From Sulfuriroseicoccus oceanibius (lineage in GTDB: Bacteria > Verrucomicrobiota > Verrucomicrobiia > Verrucomicrobiales > SLCJ01): a DNA stretch of 64,000 bases. This document shows, one piece after another, positions 12,080-21,617 of this stretch. The position numbers were made by a program, and so were the translations under genes. The notes beneath the pieces are model-generated. The model was not told the DNA's origin. It saw nothing but the letters and a program-made list of their open reading frames with translations, and did not search any database. Where the stretch lies: assembly GCF_010681825.2 (NCBI RefSeq), contig NZ_CP066776.1, positions 930,001 through 994,000 on the forward strand, read 5' to 3'. Each line of letters opens with the position of its first letter. The first letter of the stretch is position 1.

Positions 12080-12250
12080 TTTTCTAACGTTCAGTTTTCA
12101 GCCGCATGCGTATGTGGTGGTGTGTGAGGCGGTAGTTCTTCCGTCTCCGCGGAATCCGCGCCCATTTTCAATTGGGGTTGCTATTTTTTGTGTGGCGTCC
12201 TAGTGGTTTCTTTACCGCCGGGTGGAAGCTGTCCGGTGGAGGAATCCGTT

Positions 12251-13603
12251 ATGAACATTATCATTCTGGGAGCTGGCGAGATTGGGCGCCACATGGCGTT
12301 GAGTCTTTCGATCGATGATCACAGTACGGTGGTGATCGAGCAGGACGATTCGGTGGCCCGCGATCTTGAGGAGCAACTGGATGCGCGCGTGATTTGTGCG
12401 GATGGGGCGTCGGCCGAGGTGTTGATTGAAGCGGGAGCCGCTGGGTGTGATTTGTTTTTGGCGCTGACCAGCAGCAACACGATCAACCTGGTGGCGTCGA
12501 AGGTGGCGAAGACGCTGGGGGCGAAGAAGACGATTTGCCGCGTGCATCCCGGGGTGCAGCGGGAGCAATGGATTTTCGACTACCGCCGGGAGTTTGAGAT
12601 CGACCACATTTTCTCGAGTGAGAACCTGGCAGCCATTGAGCTGGCGAAGTTCATCCGCAACCCGAACTCGGTTTTGGTCGAGGAAATCGCACGCGGACGG
12701 GTGGAGCTGCAGCAGGTGTCCGTCGGGGTGGCCGCTGATGTGGTTGGCAAGACCTTGCGTGAGCTGGAGCTGCCGGCGCGGGTGCGCGTCGGATTGGTGA
12801 TCCGCGATGGAGTGGGGCGCATTCCCAAGGCCGACGATGTGTTGGCACCGGGGGATTTGCTGACGCTTTTCGGTGAACCTCGGAAGCTGGAGTCGGTGGT
12901 GGTGCGGATGCGTGGCAAGACGGCCAAGGACAAACCAAAACGCGTGGTGTTGTTTGGCGGTGGCGAGTACGGTTATTCGGTGGCGCAGATGCTGCAGGAC
13001 TGGAACTGCCGGTTGCGCATTTTTGAACAGGATCCCGATCGCTGCGAGTGGCTGACCTCCACGTTGGAAAACACGACGGTGATCAATGCGGACGGGACGT
13101 CGATCACCGAGCTGCGCGAGGAGCAGGTGGGCGAGGCGGACTTCTTCGTGGCGACCACCGGAAGTGACGAGGATAACGTGATGACTTGTCTGCAGGCGAA
13201 GAGTCTGGGGACTGAGAGTTGCATCACGCTGGTTCACCGGGCGGACTACGCGGATGTGATCTCGCAGAACCATGGAACGCTCGGGATCCGGGCTGCGGTG
13301 TCGCCGCGCGAGGCGACGCGGCGTGAGTTGATGCGCTTTGTGACGTCTGACCGCTTCCATACGATGAAACGATTCCCTGGTGCGGAGTTGATCGAGTTGG
13401 CGGTGCCTGAGGGGTCGCCGATTGTTGGGAAGATGATCCGCGAGCTGAACTGGCCGCAGGGTTGCGGGTTGGTGGCACGGGTGCACGACATTCATGCCGA
13501 GGTGCCATCCGCCGACGATGTGCTCGAGGACGGGGACAATTTGTTTGCGCTGGTGGAGCCGGATGCGAAAAAGGCATTCGTGAAACTGGTCATCAAGGGC
13601 TGA
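12251..13603 (+). CDS. trkA: Trk potassium uptake system regulatory NAD-binding protein TrkA
   Basis: This 450-residue protein has two tandem RCK modules. Each begins with a Rossmann fold (I-I-I-L-G-A-G-E-I-G at residue 2, and V-V-L-F-G-G-G-E-Y-G in the second half) followed by an RCK_C domain with the typical V-x-x-G-D-x-L pattern. TrkA is the cytosolic gating ring that controls TrkH/TrkG potassium channels through NAD(H) or nucleotide binding. The ATG at 12251 is preceded by GGAGGA at a suitable distance. The channel gene trkH follows after about 43 bp on the same strand, forming the expected pair. Confidence 0.96.
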   Translation: MNIIILGAGEIGRHMALSLSIDDHSTVVIEQDDSVARDLEEQLDARVICADGASAEVLIEAGAAGCDLFLALTSSNTINLVASKVAKTLGAKKTICRVHPGVQREQWIFDYRREFEIDHIFSSENLAAIELAKFIRNPNSVLVEEIARGRVELQQVSVGVAADVVGKTLRELELPARVRVGLVIRDGVGRIPKADDVLAPGDLLTLFGEPRKLESVVVRMRGKTAKDKPKRVVLFGGGEYGYSVAQMLQDWNCRLRIFEQDPDRCEWLTSTLENTTVINADGTSITELREEQVGEADFFVATTGSDEDNVMTCLQAKSLGTESCITLVHRADYADVISQNHGTLGIRAAVSPREATRRELMRFVTSDRFHTMKRFPGAELIELAVPEGSPIVGKMIRELNWPQGCGLVARVHDIHAEVPSADDVLEDGDNLFALVEPDAKKAFVKLVIKG

Positions 13604-13646
13604 CGCTGCGGGCCTGTGACCGTGCAGGCCGAATGATGGAAATCCG

Positions 13647-15164
13647 ATGAACTACCGCCTGCTATCGAAGATATTTGGATCGTTGTTGCTCTTGTTGAGC
13701 TTCACGATGTTGTGCTGTGCCGGTTTTGCCTGGTATGAGAAGTGGCACGGTGTGGTGAACCACGGGGCGCATGCGCTTTCGATGGGGACGGGGATTACCG
13801 CACTGAGCGGGGTGGTGTTGTTGCTCTTGGGCGCGCGCTGCAAGGTGGAGATTCTGAGGAAAGAGGCAGTGGTGGTTGTAGGATTCGGGTGGATTTTATC
13901 GGCGGTGTTTGGGGCGGTGCCTTATTTGTTTTCCTCACCGTCGCTTTCTCCTGCTGCCGCTGTGTTCGAATCGATGTCCGGGTTCACGACGACGGGTTCG
14001 ACGACGATTGCATCGTTATCCGAGTGGCCGCGGTCGTTGTTGTTATGGCGTGCCACGACGCAGTGGCTTGGGGGCTTGGGGATTCTGGTATTGTTCGTGG
14101 CGTTGCTGACCTACCTGGGGGTGGGTTCCAAGAGTTTGTTCCGCTTTGAGTCGTCATTGCGGTTGGGCGAGGCGTCGCAGACGCAGATCCGCCGCACGGC
14201 GCGGATTTTGCTGATTGTGTATGCGGGGCTGACGACGGTGGCGATTGTCGGGCTCAATGTGTTGGGGATGTCGATCTACGATGCGGTGGCGCATGCGTTT
14301 ACCGCGGTTTCGACCGGTGGGTTCAGTCCGTATGACTCGTCGGTTGGTCATTTCCAGAGTACGCCGATCGAGATGTTTCTGGTGGTGATCATGTTGCTGG
14401 CGAGCATGAACTTCTTGTTCTATGCCGCGGTGATTAAAAAGGGAACCAGCCGGATCCGGAGCGAAGAGGAAGGTCGGTGGTTCTTGATCATCGTGTTGGT
14501 CTCGGCGCTTACAATTGCTGCCAACTTGTGGTTCGGCGGTATGCAGCGTGAGGCGGGTCCGTACTACGGTGCGCCGCAGGATGCGTTTTATGATGCGTTG
14601 TTCATGGTGAGTTCCATCATCACGACGACGGGGTTTGGTTCGGCGTGGCGCACGGCGGAAACGGCTCCGCTCGGGTATGACCAGTGGCCGACGTTCTCCG
14701 TGGCGATTCTGTTGGTCTTGATGATGATGGGCGGCTGTGCCGGAAGTACCGCAGGTGGCATCAAGGTCGGGCGGATTGTGCTGTTCTTCAAAATGATGCG
14801 CCAGGAGGTGGTGCAGTCGTTCCGTCCAAAGCAGGTTTTCAATATTTTCCTCAACAAACATCCGGCAGGAGATGCGGCGCGCAGCGTGCCGTTCTATGTG
14901 GCGATTGTGGGGGCGACTCTGGTTGCCGGTACCGTATTGCTGAGTTTGTTTGAGCCGGGGAAGAACTTCGACACCTGCTTTACCGCGGCGATTGCGACTT
15001 TGTTTAACATTGGTCCGGGGATCTCGGAGGTGGGGCCGACTCAGACATTCGCTGGATTCAGCGGTGCGAGCTATGTACTGATGTCCTTGCTGATGGTGCT
15101 CGGCCGCTTGGAAATGTTTGCGGTGTTGGTGTTGTTCATGCCGTCGCTTTGGAGGCGGTACTAG
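13647..15164 (+). CDS. trkH: Trk potassium uptake transporter, membrane subunit TrkH
   Basis: This 505-residue polytopic inner-membrane protein contains the four selectivity-filter-like P-loops of the Trk/Ktr/HKT superfamily. They include F-T-T-T-G-S-T-T, F-T-A-V-S-T-G-G-F-S, S-S-I-I-T-T-T-G-F-G and a late F-N-I-G-P-G-I loop. G-G-C-A-G-S-T-A-G-G-I-K is the conserved intracellular loop segment. It imports potassium under control of TrkA, encoded just upstream. Length is normal for TrkH. A poorly structured spacer of about 170 bp separates it from the subtilase. Confidence 0.96.
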   Translation: MNYRLLSKIFGSLLLLLSFTMLCCAGFAWYEKWHGVVNHGAHALSMGTGITALSGVVLLLLGARCKVEILRKEAVVVVGFGWILSAVFGAVPYLFSSPSLSPAAAVFESMSGFTTTGSTTIASLSEWPRSLLLWRATTQWLGGLGILVLFVALLTYLGVGSKSLFRFESSLRLGEASQTQIRRTARILLIVYAGLTTVAIVGLNVLGMSIYDAVAHAFTAVSTGGFSPYDSSVGHFQSTPIEMFLVVIMLLASMNFLFYAAVIKKGTSRIRSEEEGRWFLIIVLVSALTIAANLWFGGMQREAGPYYGAPQDAFYDALFMVSSIITTTGFGSAWRTAETAPLGYDQWPTFSVAILLVLMMMGGCAGSTAGGIKVGRIVLFFKMMRQEVVQSFRPKQVFNIFLNKHPAGDAARSVPFYVAIVGATLVAGTVLLSLFEPGKNFDTCFTAAIATLFNIGPGISEVGPTQTFAGFSGASYVLMSLLMVLGRLEMFAVLVLFMPSLWRRY

Positions 15165-15331
15165 CAGTATGGAGGTCACCGCGGGGTGTTGGGCTGTGCA
15201 GATTTTTTCAAATGTTTGGCGAGTGGTATTCGTTGGCGGAATTGTGCTTGCATTGCTAGTTCCGGCTGTGGAGAGTGGCGCGGTGCCGGTGTCTGCTCGG
15301 GCGGATGTAACTGGTTAATTTTATTTGAATC

Positions 15332-18223
15332 ATGAGATCTTGGAGACTTTTTGATAAAGGGGTAGTGGCGCTATCGTTTGCCGCGGGAATCGGTGCTGCG
15401 GTAGCCTCGGGTGCTGGGGACGACGCTGCGAAGCAGGCGCGCGAAGAACTGAAAGCCAAGGTCATGGAGGAGTCTCCGTTCTTTGATGCTTCTGTAACGC
15501 CAGCCTACTCCGCTGATGAGTTCCGCAAGCAGTTGTCACAGTTGCCCGAAGTGTTCGGCGAAGGGTTTGAGATGAACCTGAGCAACCTGGCGGCGCAGAT
15601 GTTGCAGGGGCAGCAGATCGCACAGCGTTCCGATCAGAATCAATTCAAGACCTATGAGTTGGCGCGTGCCCAAGGCTTGCGAACCGAGGGCGTGACCAAA
15701 GATGGGCATCGCTTCGAGCTGCGAGGATTTGATAGCAATGGCAAGCCGTATTATATCCACGCATTCAACTACACCTCACGTACTACGCAGGGCGTCCATA
15801 TGATCGGTGAGGGGACCGAGCGGAATCTGACTGGAGCCGGTTTGTTGGCAGGTGTTTGGGACGCTGGTGGTGTGTTGGCAACCCACGTCGAACTCGATGG
15901 CCGGGTCACTCAGGTGGATCTGCCGGATGACTTGGACAACCACGCAACACACGTAGCAGGGACCATTGGTGCGAGCGGGGTGCAAGAGTTGGCTCTTGGC
16001 ATGGCTCCGAACGTCACGATCATGGCCCATGATTGGGATAACGATCTGGGGGAGATGCTGGCGCTTGCTGGGACGACTCGCTTCAGTGGTGTGACTGATT
16101 TGTTGGTGTCCAACCACTCGTATGGATTGATCGGTGGCTTTATAAATATCAACACGCCGGAAGATCCACTTTATCTTTGGTTAGGGGATGACCCGCCTGC
16201 CCGTTTCGATCCAAAGCACGGTGGATACATTGAAAGTGCGCCTCTAGTGGATGCTCTGGTGTACAATAGTAAGTACTATCTTCCAGTGATTGCTGCAGGT
16301 AACGACGGTGATCAGCCAGGGCCTGAGCCTGGCGACGATTGGGCGATCATCGATCCAGAAGATATTTTTGGAATCGCAATCGTTGAGGATTATAACCCGG
16401 CATTGGACCCAGAGAGTGTGCAGGCTCGCGATGGTTATGATTCTATCGGTGGTGCACTTGGATTGGGTAAGAACGTGCTGACCGTGGGGGCTGCCACGGA
16501 TGGCGTGGCTGGCTACGAAGAAGAGTTTGAAGATGACGGGGACACTGAGTTCCTTGGTTCGACTGGTTCACCTAAGGGTGAGCGCCAGCAAGCTAAAGTG
16601 CGGATTGCTCGCTTCTCGTCGAGAGGTCCAACCGATGACGGGCGGATCAAGCCGGAAGTCGTGGCAAATGGTACAGGCGTTCTGTCACCGGTTGCCAACT
16701 TCGACGATGCCTACGACCGCTACAGTGGTACAAGTATGGCCGCACCAAGTGCTGCTGGTGCCATCGTTTTGCTGCAGGAGCAGGCGATCACCTCCGGAGC
16801 TGGCGGCGCATTGCGTGCGGACACCATGAAGGCGTTGCTTTGTCATACCGCTTTCGATCTTGGTAACTTCGGTCCTGACTACATCTACGGCTTCGGATTG
16901 ATCGACGCAGCGAAAGCCTCTGATTTCATTGCGCTTCAGCGTTCGACTTTGGTTCCGGGAGATAGCAAGCCAATCCACGAAGGTCGTGTCTTCTTGACTG
17001 ACATTGGAAACGGCTACCGTCTGACGCAGTACAAGGCGCAGGTGAATGGTGGAGGCCCTTTGAAGATCACTCTCAGTTGGCTCGACCTTCCTGGTGAAGA
17101 GCTTGAAGGTGGTAACAACCGGACACGCACACTGGTGAACAACCTCGACTTGCGCGTGTATTCTCCATCAGGTGAAGTTTTCCGTCCATGGGTGCTTGAT
17201 CTTGAGAACCCTGAGGATCCTGCGGTTCCGGGTGACAACCAGGTGGACAACATTGAGCAGGTCTATATTCCTAATCCAGAGGAAGGTGAGTACACCGTGT
17301 TGGTGATTGCCAGCGAGTTTGATGCCGAGGTGACCGCTCAGGAGTACGCTGTTGTGGTTGACGGTGTGTCCGCGTTTAGGCAAGAGCCGATCGGTGACAC
17401 CACTCCGATTGACCCGATTGACTATCCATTCGAGATCATTCCGGTTGAGCCGAATGTGCCTGATGAGATCGCCGAGGCGGTGGTCAAGCAGATGAATGTT
17501 TTCCGCGTGCCGATTTATGCAACAGCTGGCACTCCGGACGCAAAGATGCGTTTGGTGGGTGACCTCCTTGCCGAGTACATCGATAACGACGAAGACGGCA
17601 TCGCTGATAACGGTCCGGTGGTCAACGAGATTGAGCGTAATGGCTCGATGGTCGTGATGTTCGCCAGCGCTCAGGAATATGAGTTGGCGTTGGAGGAAGG
17701 AACCATCAACGGAGCGGCTCTGAACACCAAGGAAGTTCAGATCATCTTCGCGAACGAAGTTTCCAAGAGTTTGCCTCGTGGACATGCCGAGGAAGCTCGA
17801 TCCAAGCTGCTCAAGCTGATCTTGCGCAATGGATTCTCTGAATTCGAGCGCTATGCCGAGTTCTTCGCTGAAACCGAAGACAGCGTGCTTGGTGGCTTGA
17901 TGCTCAAGGCTCGTGGAACGCTCGACAAGGAAGATCCAGAGTACAACATCCGCGGGTGGTACCATGTGGTCTCAACCGACGAGGCGCGTCTCGTTTCCGA
18001 GTACTTCTACTATGTCATGGGCAGCCGCATCGGATTGTTTGACGGCAAAGGTGTTGGTCGCAACGTCGAGGTGTTCTGGGATTTGTACAACGAGGAGAAG
18101 TTGCGTGGCGGTGACCCGTTCGCCTTCCTTCTGGTGAACAAGCCGCAGTACAAGATGCCGCGTCGTTTGCCGGATGGTGACTATCGTCCGGATCGTACAC
18201 CGCCAGGTATCCCATTCTTCTAA
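15332..18223 (+). CDS. Secreted S8 (subtilisin-like) serine peptidase with jelly-roll and unrecognised C-terminal region
   Basis: This 963-residue protein has a signal peptide (about 1-26) and a propeptide-like region to about 160. The S8 catalytic domain has Asp177 (G-V-W-D-A-G), His204 (H-A-T-H-V-A-G, with Ala where Gly is usual), oxyanion Asn324 (A-A-G-N-D-G) and nucleophile Ser468 (S-G-T-S-M-A-A-P). A jelly-roll domain follows (about 540-680, with L-K-I-T-L-S-W and N-N-L-D-L-R-V), as in KP-43-type subtilases. The last ~270 residues carry a D-N-D-E-D-G-I-A-D calcium-loop-like motif and match nothing I can name. It is likely extracellular. Codon use looks slightly less GC-biased than its neighbours. 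A rho-independent terminator follows. Confidence 0.92.
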   Translation: MRSWRLFDKGVVALSFAAGIGAAVASGAGDDAAKQAREELKAKVMEESPFFDASVTPAYSADEFRKQLSQLPEVFGEGFEMNLSNLAAQMLQGQQIAQRSDQNQFKTYELARAQGLRTEGVTKDGHRFELRGFDSNGKPYYIHAFNYTSRTTQGVHMIGEGTERNLTGAGLLAGVWDAGGVLATHVELDGRVTQVDLPDDLDNHATHVAGTIGASGVQELALGMAPNVTIMAHDWDNDLGEMLALAGTTRFSGVTDLLVSNHSYGLIGGFININTPEDPLYLWLGDDPPARFDPKHGGYIESAPLVDALVYNSKYYLPVIAAGNDGDQPGPEPGDDWAIIDPEDIFGIAIVEDYNPALDPESVQARDGYDSIGGALGLGKNVLTVGAATDGVAGYEEEFEDDGDTEFLGSTGSPKGERQQAKVRIARFSSRGPTDDGRIKPEVVANGTGVLSPVANFDDAYDRYSGTSMAAPSAAGAIVLLQEQAITSGAGGALRADTMKALLCHTAFDLGNFGPDYIYGFGLIDAAKASDFIALQRSTLVPGDSKPIHEGRVFLTDIGNGYRLTQYKAQVNGGGPLKITLSWLDLPGEELEGGNNRTRTLVNNLDLRVYSPSGEVFRPWVLDLENPEDPAVPGDNQVDNIEQVYIPNPEEGEYTVLVIASEFDAEVTAQEYAVVVDGVSAFRQEPIGDTTPIDPIDYPFEIIPVEPNVPDEIAEAVVKQMNVFRVPIYATAGTPDAKMRLVGDLLAEYIDNDEDGIADNGPVVNEIERNGSMVVMFASAQEYELALEEGTINGAALNTKEVQIIFANEVSKSLPRGHAEEARSKLLKLILRNGFSEFERYAEFFAETEDSVLGGLMLKARGTLDKEDPEYNIRGWYHVVSTDEARLVSEYFYYVMGSRIGLFDGKGVGRNVEVFWDLYNEEKLRGGDPFAFLLVNKPQYKMPRRLPDGDYRPDRTPPGIPFF

Positions 18224-18252
18224 TACCTGATTGATAGATATTTGATTCATAG

Positions 18253-18292
18253 ATCCCCCGGTCCGAGTGAATTTTGGGTCGGGGGATTTTTT
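18253..18292 (+). terminator. Rho-independent terminator after the subtilase gene
   Basis: ATCCCCCG at 18253-18260 pairs with the CGGGGGAT at 18279-18286, with a loop of about 18 nt, followed by a run of six Ts. It begins about 30 bp after the subtilase stop codon. Confidence 0.85.
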
Positions 18293-18355
18293 GTGCTTGT
18301 TCGGTAGGGGCGTCCTACTAGCGTGTCATGCGGATCCTCTCTGTTATCAACGCTC

Positions 18356-19102
18356 ATGTCAGCATCCCCGTCCCGAAGTCAGCCATTGATCGACACCTTG
18401 CAGGTGGTCGAGTTGGCGGAAGGGGTGGAAGTGCAGTTGCCGGTGGCGGGTGTGGTGGCGCGGGCTCACGCGTTTATGATCGATACTTTGATTCGTGTGT
18501 TTTTGATCTCATTGATCGTTGGTGCGGTGGCGTTGGCGGCGATGTGGTTGTTCGGGCAGGGAGTGGGGATTGGTATCTATTTGGTGGGGAGCTTTCTCGC
18601 CGATTGGTTTTACTTTGTGTATTTCGAGTACTTCCGTGGCGGCGTGACACCGGGGAAGAAGTCGGTGGGTTTGCGGGTCGTGCAGGAGTCGGGGCAACCG
18701 ATCACGTTGGGGCAGTCGATCTTGAGGAATTTCCTGCGTTATGTGGACACGTTCCCTGCGGTCTTTAGTTTGGTAGGAGTGGCGAGCATGGTGTTGTCTG
18801 GCCGGTCGCAACGGTTGGGCGACTTGGCAGCTGGGACGTTGGTGATTTATACCGACCAGGAAAAGTTGTACCCGGCGATGTTGCGGCAGGTGGCGCCGCC
18901 GATGGAGCTGCCGGCAGAGGTGCCGCCGGTGATGCTGACGCGAACCGAGCAGCGGGCTGTGACGGATTTTGTCGAGAGGGCGGGGATCTGGACCGACGAG
19001 CGGCGTGAAGAATTGGCGAACTTGGTGACTCCGCTGACGCGGGCGTCGGGAGTCGAGGGCGTGCGGCGGTTGGTCTCGTACAATGCGTGGTTCAAGCGTT
19101 AA
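18356..19102 (+). CDS. RDD family membrane protein
   Basis: This 248-residue protein contains the RDD domain. An Arg-x-x-A-F-M-I-D-T-type first helix (R-A-H-A-F-M-I-D) is followed by a second hydrophobic helix, then G-G-V-T-P-G-K-K-S-V-G-L-R-V, the conserved P-G-K motif, and a third helix before S-Q-R-L-G-D-L-A-A-G-T. The cytosolic C-terminal tail of about 90 residues is unusual in length. ATG 18356 is chosen over an upstream in-frame GTG at 18323. It is the first gene of the six-gene MoxR/DUF58 operon. RDD proteins in this context are recurrent, but their function is unknown. Confidence 0.9.
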   Translation: MSASPSRSQPLIDTLQVVELAEGVEVQLPVAGVVARAHAFMIDTLIRVFLISLIVGAVALAAMWLFGQGVGIGIYLVGSFLADWFYFVYFEYFRGGVTPGKKSVGLRVVQESGQPITLGQSILRNFLRYVDTFPAVFSLVGVASMVLSGRSQRLGDLAAGTLVIYTDQEKLYPAMLRQVAPPMELPAEVPPVMLTRTEQRAVTDFVERAGIWTDERREELANLVTPLTRASGVEGVRRLVSYNAWFKR

Positions 19103-19119
19103 TCAGGCGATTTGAGACG

Positions 19120-20091
19120 ATGAAAGAGCCAGAGTTTATCGACGAACACAGTGCGATGTGGGAGCGCTTTGAGGAGGATCTTAAAGTGCTTGAGAAGCGC
19201 TCGGTGGTTGGGGATGCGGTGATGACGTCGCGGACGTTCTCACAGGTCTGTCATCATTTGGCATTGGCTCGTCATCGGATGTACGGAGCCGAACTGTGCG
19301 AGCGCTTGAATGCGTTGGTCAGCCGTGGAAGCCGATTCTTCAGCAAACCACGACGGTCGTCTGCTGCTGAGGTTTGGTATTTTTTGACGGCGGGTTTTCC
19401 TGCCACGGTGAGGAAGGAGTGGCGGCTTTTCTGGATCAGCACCTTGGTGTTTTTGATTCCGTTTGTGTGGGCGGCACTTGCGGTGGGCAATGACAGTGAA
19501 TGGGCCCACGCGATCCTGGGAGCCGATGGAATGGAAAGCGTCGAGAAGATGTATGGCAAAGGGGCGGATTTGGAGACGTTTCGAGGTGAGTTTGACTCCA
19601 ACTTTATGATGTGGGCGTTCTATGTTTGGAACAACGTACGCATCGACTTTCAAATGGTAGCGGGCGGGTTGCTTGCCGGTGTCGGGACGTTGTTCTTTTT
19701 GTTGTTCAACGGCGTGTTTTTGGGTGCGTTCACAGGGTGGGTTCATCAGTCGGGAGATCCGCAGAAGTTTTACTCATTTGTGGTGGGGCATTCCTCGTTG
19801 GAGATGGTGGGGATGTTGATTGCCGGGATGGCTGGCCTGAGGATCGGTTGTGGGATCTTGTTTCCAGGTCGGTTGAGGCGTGGAGTGGCTTTGGCGGATG
19901 CGGCGAAGCGGGCGTTGCCGATGATCTATGGATCGGGTTTGATGACGTTCTTTGCGGCGTTCATCGAGGGGTTCTGGTCTGCCCAGGATGTGCCGGTCAG
20001 TGCGAAGTACTGGGCTGGTGGTGCGGGTTGGTTGCTACTTGTGGCGTACTTTTTATTGGCTGGTCGCGGAAAGGAGGCGTTGCCTCGATGA
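19120..20091 (+). CDS. SpoIIM-type (stage II sporulation protein M) membrane protein
   Basis: This 323-residue protein has a cytosolic N-terminal helical region of about 95 residues followed by five or so membrane helices (from about residue 105), the pattern of SpoIIM-domain proteins. Typical segments are W-A-F-Y-V-W-N-N-V-R-I and N-G-V-F-L-G-A-F. In non-sporulating bacteria this family is repeatedly found beside RDD, DUF4129, MoxR and DUF58 genes, as here. Its role is unknown. It begins 17 bp after the RDD gene, and its stop overlaps the next start (ATGA at 20088), which implies translational coupling. Confidence 0.9.
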   Translation: MKEPEFIDEHSAMWERFEEDLKVLEKRSVVGDAVMTSRTFSQVCHHLALARHRMYGAELCERLNALVSRGSRFFSKPRRSSAAEVWYFLTAGFPATVRKEWRLFWISTLVFLIPFVWAALAVGNDSEWAHAILGADGMESVEKMYGKGADLETFRGEFDSNFMMWAFYVWNNVRIDFQMVAGGLLAGVGTLFFLLFNGVFLGAFTGWVHQSGDPQKFYSFVVGHSSLEMVGMLIAGMAGLRIGCGILFPGRLRRGVALADAAKRALPMIYGSGLMTFFAAFIEGFWSAQDVPVSAKYWAGGAGWLLLVAYFLLAGRGKEALPR

Positions 20092-21617
20092 ACCTGTTTG
20101 ATATCAATGCGGTGATGCGGCCGCGGCGGACGTTGGAAGCTGTGGACCTTGGTGTGGCATTGGTCCGGCGGTTTGCCAAGCCGGTGTTTGGGGCGTGGGC
20201 TCTGACCGTGCTGCCGCTGTGGCTGATGATGGCAGCTGTGCTTTGGAACTATCCGGGGTGGGCGCTCTTTGCGATCTGGTTCACCAAGCCGCTGATGGAC
20301 CGGGTACCGCTTTATGTCATCAGTCGCGGGTTGTTTGGCGAGGTCCCGCCGATCCGCGAAGTGGTGCGGGCGTTTCCCAGAATGTTGGTGCGGAATGTGT
20401 TTGCTCTCACCATTGCCAACCGAATGTCGATGTGTGGCGCCTTGTTATTGCCGGTGGTGGATCTTGAGGGGGCACAGGAAAAGAAGGCGAGGAAAGAACG
20501 CATTCAGGCAATCCGGCGAGTGGGTAGCGGAGCGGGCTCGGTGATGTGGGTGTTCAGCTTGATCGAGTCGTCGATGTTGATCGGTTTGCTGATTGTCGGG
20601 CAGATGTTGCTGCCTGAGTTCCTGGCGGATGAGTTCTCAATGGGGATGAGTCTTTTGCTGGAGTACTCGGACCCGACGATGTTGGTGCCTCTGCTGCAGG
20701 TGGTGTTGGTTGGCTATATCGTGGCGGTTTCGTTGGTGGAGCCGTTTTATGTGGGCGGTGGATTTGGGGTGTATGTGAACGTGCGCTCGATCATGGAAGG
20801 GTGGGATATTGAGCTTGAGTTCCGCAAGCTGGGTGCGCGGTTGAGTGAGCAGATGGCTCCGGTTTCGAAGGTGGTTGGGGGATCTCGGTCGGCGTTGATT
20901 GGTCTGTTCGCTGCGTTGCTATTCGGTCTGTCGGGTGTGGGGTCCGGGATGGGGCAATCGTGGGATGAGGGCGAGTGGACGGCACGGGATTCGAAGGAGT
21001 TGGCGCAGCAGGTTTCCGAGGAGGATGCGTTCGAGGTGAAGACGGTGAAGATTTGGAAGCCGGACGAGCCTGAGAAACGGAAGAGGGAGTCATTTGACGC
21101 GTCGCCCTTGGCGGGGTTGGCGAAGGTGGGCTTTTGGTGTGTGGTCGTGGCAGTTGTCGGGTTCGTTTTGTGGCTGATGATCCGGGCAGCTGCGCGCTGG
21201 AAAGGGAGTGTGCCGGATGTGGCTGAGCCTGAGGATCGACGGGCAGTCGAGTCGTTTCTCGGGATGCCGGTACGTCCGGAAAGTTTGCCGGATGATGTGG
21301 TGACGGAGGCGCGTCGTTTATGGAACGAGCAGAAGTTCGTGGAAGCGATGGGGTTGCTCTATCGGGCGGGGATTGGCTGGATGATCGAGCAAGGGCACGT
21401 CGAGATCCGTGAAAGTGATACCGAGGGCGATTGTTTGCGGCGGATCGAGAGCGAATTGCCGGGGGATCCGCGAGTGGCGTTCTTTCGCTCGTTGACCAAT
21501 GGCTGGATGGCGACGGTTTATGCGGGCCTGATTCCGGAGGCACCGGAGTTTGAGCAATGGTGTGACCAATGGCCGTATCGGCGCGATGTGGCCGCTGGGA
21601 TGGGAGGTGCGAAATGA
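20088..21617 (+). CDS. Membrane protein with C-terminal DUF4129 domain
   Basis: This is a 509-residue protein. The N-terminal half has several hydrophobic helices. A further membrane helix near residue 350 is followed by a cytosolic or periplasmic C-terminal domain of about 110 residues with A-R-R-L-W-N-E-Q-K and A-M-G-L-L-Y-R-A-G, the conserved DUF4129 pattern. The start overlaps the SpoIIM stop (ATGA), with AAAGGAGG upstream as a strong ribosome site. Its own stop overlaps the next gene (ATGA at 21614). The family is of unknown function and is associated with MoxR-type ATPases. Confidence 0.85.
   Translation: MNLFDINAVMRPRRTLEAVDLGVALVRRFAKPVFGAWALTVLPLWLMMAAVLWNYPGWALFAIWFTKPLMDRVPLYVISRGLFGEVPPIREVVRAFPRMLVRNVFALTIANRMSMCGALLLPVVDLEGAQEKKARKERIQAIRRVGSGAGSVMWVFSLIESSMLIGLLIVGQMLLPEFLADEFSMGMSLLLEYSDPTMLVPLLQVVLVGYIVAVSLVEPFYVGGGFGVYVNVRSIMEGWDIELEFRKLGARLSEQMAPVSKVVGGSRSALIGLFAALLFGLSGVGSGMGQSWDEGEWTARDSKELAQQVSEEDAFEVKTVKIWKPDEPEKRKRESFDASPLAGLAKVGFWCVVVAVVGFVLWLMIRAAARWKGSVPDVAEPEDRRAVESFLGMPVRPESLPDDVVTEARRLWNEQKFVEAMGLLYRAGIGWMIEQGHVEIRESDTEGDCLRRIESELPGDPRVAFFRSLTNGWMATVYAGLIPEAPEFEQWCDQWPYRRDVAAGMGGAK

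Noticed and set aside
12212-13495. A 427-codon antisense frame over trkA
   Set aside because: His/Arg-rich shadow frame typical of GC-rich DNA; trkA on the plus strand has clear motifs and a ribosome site.
19611-20087. N-terminal extension of the DUF4129 gene by about 160 codons
   Set aside because: It overlaps the SpoIIM gene, whereas ATG 20088 has a strong AAAGGAGG site and an ATGA overlap.
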